Positions 41,291-44,679 of a DNA stretch of 44,679 nucleotides are shown here, one piece after another (the stretch's first letter is position 1; every line of letters begins with the position of its first letter). This stretch comes from Salinivenus sp. (GTDB lineage Bacteria > Bacteroidota > Rhodothermia > Rhodothermales > Salinibacteraceae), in NCBI GenBank assembly GCA_018609755.1, contig JAHENZ010000215.1, positions 1-44,679 on the forward strand. The letters are read 5' to 3'. A program made the position numbers and the translations under genes. The notes under the pieces were generated by a model. The model searched no databases. It worked only from the letters and a program-made list of their open reading frames with translations, and was not told where the DNA came from.

Positions 41291-41959
41291 ATGCGGAGCC
41301 CGTCGATTGAGGACTACCTCAAAGCCATCTACAAGCTCGAAGAGCGTGAAGGCTCCCCTCCCGTGTCGACGGGCGACGTGGCGCAGTCGATGGAGGTCTC
41401 TCCCGCCTCTGCCTCCAACATGATCAAGCGCCTCGACGATCTCGGATTTTTGACGTACGAGGCCTACGAGGGGGCTACGCTTACGAAGCCGGGCCGCACG
41501 GTGGCACTGGAAGTCATTCGGCATCATCGGCTGTTAGAGCTGTACCTGAAGGAGGTGATGGGCTTTTCATGGGACGAGATCCACGAGGAAGCCGAGATTC
41601 TGGAGCACCACATCTCCGAGCGGTTTGAGTCTCGAATCGAAGAGATGCTGGGGAACCCGACGCGAGACCCGCACGGCCATCCCATTCCCAAACGGGACGG
41701 AACGATGGACGAGCTTCCCACCCGTTCCCTGACAGACTTGACGGAGGGCGACAGCGCTACGATCGATCACATTGCCGACGAGAACGGGGACCTGCTCGAT
41801 CTCCTCGAACAGCGCGGGTTGCTGCCGGGCGCCCTGGTTGAAATGCAGGAGACGCGTCCGCTTGACGGCCTGTACGTCGTGTCGGTGGAGGGAGAAAAGC
41901 AGCTCATCGGCCAGCCGGTCGCCCAAAAGGTCGTCGTAGAAGGCCTTTCCACCCCATAG
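41291..41959 (+). CDS. DtxR/MntR-family metal-dependent transcriptional regulator
   Basis: A 222-residue repressor that binds DNA when loaded with Fe(II) or Mn(II). It has an N-terminal winged HTH (SIEDYLKAIYKLEE, VSTGDVAQSMEVSPASASNMIKRL cited in part), a dimerisation domain with metal-ligand residues expected in the HHRLLELYLKEVMGFSWDEIHEEAE and LEHHIS region, and a C-terminal SH3-like FeoA-type domain (about 145-220, GDLLDLLEQRGLLPGALVEM). The three-domain layout is that of DtxR/IdeR or SirR proteins. No metal transporter is adjacent, so targets are unknown. Confidence 0.92.
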   Translation: MRSPSIEDYLKAIYKLEEREGSPPVSTGDVAQSMEVSPASASNMIKRLDDLGFLTYEAYEGATLTKPGRTVALEVIRHHRLLELYLKEVMGFSWDEIHEEAEILEHHISERFESRIEEMLGNPTRDPHGHPIPKRDGTMDELPTRSLTDLTEGDSATIDHIADENGDLLDLLEQRGLLPGALVEMQETRPLDGLYVVSVEGEKQLIGQPVAQKVVVEGLSTP

Positions 41960-42257
41960 ATCCGCTGCCGGACGCCGTTTCCCTCTCGAACGTGCGGCAC
42001 TATCCCCGAAGTGGACCGGGAGGTATGCGCCAAGTGACCTCCCGTACGGCCCCTCATGCCCTGAAGACCCGCTCCCCCGTTTCAGTGATTCCGAGACTCG
42101 CCCCTGGAAACCGTCTCGATTCACTTCTTTGTCCCGTCTCGGCCGGCGACTTTCATAACGCTGACGAAACATCTTCCGTAGGTTGGAATGCCAGATACTC
42201 CGTGAGTCCTTCGGGCCGTTCCTTTCTTGATCCTGCTTATTCAATCCGGACCTGCTC

Positions 42258-42578
42258 ATGGCTTTTCAGACCCAGATCACGACCCGTCACGTAGACGTTA
42301 GCGACCGGGTACGCCAGTACGCTGAGGACCGTACCGGAAAGCTCGAACAGTTCTACGACGGCATCACCGATGCGCACGTCATTCTCGGAGAGGATAACTC
42401 TCCCGCATCCATGAAAACGGCCGAGATCAACATCGACGTGTATCAGAAGCGCCTCTCGGCGGAGGACAGTGCCAGCACTCACCAGGAAGCGATCAATCTC
42501 TGTGTCGACCACCTCCGTCGACAGCTCGAGAAGTATAAGTCGAAGCTCCGAAGCAAAGACAAGGATGCCCACCGGTAA
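42258..42578 (+). CDS. hpf: ribosome hibernation promoting factor, short form
   Basis: Binds the ribosomal decoding centre in stationary phase and prevents translation, usually together with 100S dimer formation. The 106 residues correspond to the short HPF/YfiA (RaiA) domain: ITTRHVDVSDRVRQYAEDRTGKLEQF, then a central sheet, and a basic C-terminal helix (HLRRQLEKYKSKLRSKDK). It lacks the C-terminal dimerisation domain of long HPF. The gene is followed by a strong bidirectional terminator. The 298 bp upstream have no gene and should contain its promoter. Confidence 0.93.
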   Translation: MAFQTQITTRHVDVSDRVRQYAEDRTGKLEQFYDGITDAHVILGEDNSPASMKTAEINIDVYQKRLSAEDSASTHQEAINLCVDHLRRQLEKYKSKLRSKDKDAHR

Positions 42579-42615
42579 AACGCCGGAGCACTCACCTCCT
42601 TCTCGACTCAATACA

Positions 42616-42659
42616 AATGGGCTCAGCCTGCATCTACCAGGCTGAGCCCATTTTCTGTT
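42616..42659. terminator. bidirectional terminator between hpf and metF
   Basis: ATGGGCTCAGCCTG (42618-42631) pairs perfectly with CAGGCTGAGCCCAT (42639-42652) around CATCTAC; two A-T pairs extend the stem to 16 bp. TTTCTGTTTT follows on the plus strand. The genes on both sides are convergent. Confidence 0.92.
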
Positions 42660-42688
42660 TTGTGCAAGCCCACTAGATTCTCTGGTCC

Positions 42689-43645
42689 CTACGCAGTCTC
42701 GCGCAGCGGCTCCACGACCTTTTTCACCGTCTGCGCACTGGACATGATGTAGAAGTGGATACACGGGACGCCTGCCTCCATCAGCTCTTCCGTCTGCCGA
42801 ATGGCCCAGTCCACACCAATTTTCTCCACGTCTTCGGGCTCGGCGGCATCAACCTCAGCGGTCAACTCCTCTGGAATCTCCGTGTGGAAATACTTCGGCA
42901 GGAGCCGGAGGTGGCTCTTTCGCTTCAAAATCTTTACCCCCGGAATGATGGGCACGTCAATCCCCACGTCCCGACACTTCTCCACAAAGTTGAAGAAGTA
43001 CTCGTTGTCGAAGAACATCTGGGTGACGATGTAGTCGGCCCCGGCCTCCACCTTCTGCTTGAGGCGCATGATGTCCCAGGTCAGGTTGGGCGCCTCAAAG
43101 TGCGTTTCCGGATATCCCCCTACGCCGATACAGAAATCCGTGGGCTCGGCATCCTTCAGGTCCTCCAGATACTGACCGTCGTTCATATCGTCAATCTGGC
43201 GGACGAGGTCCACGCCGTACTCGTTGCGCGAGCGTCCCCCATCGATGGGCTTCTTGAACCCAGTGTCGTCCCCGCGGATGGCAAGAACATTGTCGATCCC
43301 CAGATAGTTGAGCTCAATGAGCGCATCCTCGGTTTCCTCTCGCGTGAACCCACGACACAGAAGGTGCGGCACCGTGTCGATGTCAAACCGGGCCTCAATG
43401 GCTGCGCAAAGCCCGATGGTCCCGGGACGTTTGCGCTCAATGCACCGCTCCCACGTGCCGTCTTCCGTTTGTTCGTAGGAGACCTCCGCGGAATGACTCG
43501 TCACGTCGATGAACGGCGGGTCGAACGGCATGAGCTCCTCCACCACGTCGAGCATCTGCTCTGCCGACCCCCCGCGCTTGGGCGGAATAATCTCGTAGGA
43601 GATCAGTGTGTCCGATGCCCGCTCTAGATGGTCAGTAACCTTCAT
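42689..43645 (-). CDS. metF: 5,10-methylenetetrahydrofolate reductase
   Basis: Reduces methylenetetrahydrofolate to methyltetrahydrofolate for methionine synthesis. The 318-residue TIM-barrel product has the N-terminal SYEIIPPKRGG (catalytic Glu), DVTSHSAEVSYEQ, AIRGDDTG (flavin and folate contacts) and GADYIVTQMFFDNEYFF, all typical of MetF. Length is slightly above E. coli MetF (296). It is divergent from the nucleosidase-like gene, 91 bp apart; both relate to methionine and SAM recycling by family, but the latter appears to have lost catalytic residues. Confidence 0.95.
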   Translation of the reverse strand: MKVTDHLERASDTLISYEIIPPKRGGSAEQMLDVVEELMPFDPPFIDVTSHSAEVSYEQTEDGTWERCIERKRPGTIGLCAAIEARFDIDTVPHLLCRGFTREETEDALIELNYLGIDNVLAIRGDDTGFKKPIDGGRSRNEYGVDLVRQIDDMNDGQYLEDLKDAEPTDFCIGVGGYPETHFEAPNLTWDIMRLKQKVEAGADYIVTQMFFDNEYFFNFVEKCRDVGIDVPIIPGVKILKRKSHLRLLPKYFHTEIPEELTAEVDAAEPEDVEKIGVDWAIRQTEELMEAGVPCIHFYIMSSAQTVKKVVEPLRETA

Positions 43646-43736
43646 GCGATGGGTGATTTTCGATGAGCCGTTTGCTTGATTGAGGGGACGGTCTGCATCG
43701 ACCGCCTATCATACCTTCCACAACTACGGGTGTTCA

Positions 43737-44339
43737 ATGCTTGGAATTGTCTTCACGACTCCCGAAGACGCGTCTGCGTTTCTCTCTCGGCACACCACCG
43801 GGAATCATACGCTTGAGGAAGGAGCGCCGATTGAACTCGACGATTTACTGGTTGCGGTGACGGGACCTGGAAAAATCAAATCCACACTCGCCGCCGAGCG
43901 ACTACTGAGAACCCACTCTCTGGACGCGCTCGTGCATACAGGAACGTGCACGGCCCTAGCGGAGGAGCTTTCGGTGGGAACGGTCGTCGGGGCGTCCTTC
44001 GTACTTGAGGGCGATCGGGTTGAGCTCGAAGCCCCAACCTATCCCCGCATGCCACTTGAGTGCCCGTACGACGTGGATGTCGAAGGGACACTGGTGAGCC
44101 AGGACCACACGCCGGACGATGGGGACGGGCTCAGTTACTGGGCACGCCTGGCGGACGTGCGGGATCAAACTAGTTACGCAGTTGCCTACGTGGCGGCGCA
44201 GCACGGGGTCCCCTGCCACGTCGCCAAGGTGGTGCACTCCCACCTCGGACAAGAGCCGGACGCGACCCCGTCCTCTTCGAAGGCAATTGCCTCATTTCTG
44301 CACCCAGTCGTCGAGGCCGCAACTCCAGCGGCGGAGTGA
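43737..44339 (+). CDS. MTA/SAH nucleosidase-like protein, probably without canonical catalytic residues
   Basis: A 200-residue protein with the core of the nucleoside phosphorylase (PNP/UDP) fold: VTGPGKIKSTLAAERLL, LVHTGTCTALAEELSVGTVV and AVAYVAAQHGVPCHVAKVV. In MTA/SAH nucleosidases the ribose-binding Met-Glu pair precedes such an AVAYVA helix; here the aligned positions are Thr-Ser (DQTSYAVAYVA). The general-acid Asp in the SD-x-A motif is replaced by SSSKA (179-183). The N-terminal Glu might be E10 (FTTPED). I infer a divergent or inactive member. The frame starts at 43680, but the ATG at 43737 begins the fold. It is divergent from metF. Confidence 0.65.
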   Translation: MLGIVFTTPEDASAFLSRHTTGNHTLEEGAPIELDDLLVAVTGPGKIKSTLAAERLLRTHSLDALVHTGTCTALAEELSVGTVVGASFVLEGDRVELEAPTYPRMPLECPYDVDVEGTLVSQDHTPDDGDGLSYWARLADVRDQTSYAVAYVAAQHGVPCHVAKVVHSHLGQEPDATPSSSKAIASFLHPVVEAATPAAE

Positions 44340-44679
44340 CCACCGTCTGCTAGACGCGTTGGGACCGATTGTCGGTGGTCCGGCACGCCAAAGGCGCTGG
44401 GGCCGAATCCAACACGTTGACCTGAATGCTTCAGAAGCTGGTGAGCAGATGCGAAGACGAGACACAGTGGTCGAAGCTGCAAAATGGCGCCCAAATGAGG
44501 CTGGCACGCTAGCGTGCCTCTAGCGGAGCTACCGGGCCAGGAGATCGCGATCTCCAATGCAGAAGTCATTTTGCGCGAGATCCACGAAGTCGCAGCGCCC
44601 TGAGCAAGGCGATCCAGGCAATCTTTGATTGCTAAGATCGCCAGCGAGGAAGCACTCTTGGGGTGGCCGTAGATGTCTC
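44340..44679. other. end of window: no recognised gene, one perfect palindrome
   Basis: 340 bp. A perfect 16-bp palindrome GGCACGCTAGCGTGCC lies at 44503-44518. On the minus strand a frame is open from the right edge down to 44186, but it overlaps the plus-strand nucleosidase-like gene and matches nothing I know, so it is not called. Nothing else is seen. Confidence 0.35.

Noticed and set aside
44186-44679. Minus-strand frame open to the right edge
   Set aside because: Overlaps the 3' part of the nucleosidase-like gene antisense and shows no family; cannot be judged without sequence beyond the edge.

Overview
The window looks like chromosomal DNA of a Rhodothermia/Salinibacter-type bacterium (Rhodothermota, Bacteroidota superphylum). 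This is an inference from gene content: a Bacteroidota-style hybrid two-component sensor with an AraC output domain, TM2/DUF2752 membrane proteins, a PVC-type cytochrome dehydrogenase, GC-rich DNA, acidic proteins and almost no Shine-Dalgarno sequences. No rRNA, tRNA, CRISPR array, insertion sequence or phage module was seen. Most of the region is ordinary housekeeping DNA.

Layout. 1-8.7 kb: a GH29 alpha-L-fucosidase cut by the left edge, dapD, two small envelope proteins, dnaG, ppk1 and a TM2/DUF2752 pair. 8.8-15.6 kb: a secreted S9 peptidase, a VapBC-type toxin-antitoxin pair, and an ABC ATPase and its likely MacB/FtsX-type permease separated by hisE-hisG. 16.2-22.1 kb: a tripartite RND efflux operon on the minus strand (adaptor, pump, TolC). 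22.5-28.1 kb: a large secreted heme protein and an unusual SppA protease with a beta-rich N-terminal domain. 28.3-31.8 kb: a sulfur operon. 31.8-38 kb: an AraC-type response regulator, a 1355-residue hybrid sensor kinase and a lipoprotein. 38.3-44.3 kb: valS, a DtxR-family regulator, a ribosome hibernation factor, metF and a nucleosidase-like protein.

The most interesting system is the sulfur operon. A CysM-type synthase, a JAMM metalloprotease, a Gly-Gly-ending ubiquitin-fold sulfur carrier and a MoeB-rhodanese E1-like enzyme lie in a row. This is the full parts list of the protein-thiocarboxylate cysteine pathway known from Mycobacterium (CysM/Mec/CysO/MoeZ). Upstream I find a 42-codon leader ORF with four Cys codons among six (Cys-Cys-Trp-Cys-Leu-Cys). 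It is followed by a terminator ending 13 nt before cysM, and by a perfect 10-bp competing antiterminator pairing. This reads as a cysteine-responsive transcription attenuator.

A second theme is a set of at least eight intergenic hairpins. Their arms are built from degenerate 7-14-nt tandem words. The architecture is shared but the word changes from place to place (GTATGGGA-like, TCACGCATC-like, GCGTATT-like). They sit between many of the genes from 5 to 31 kb.
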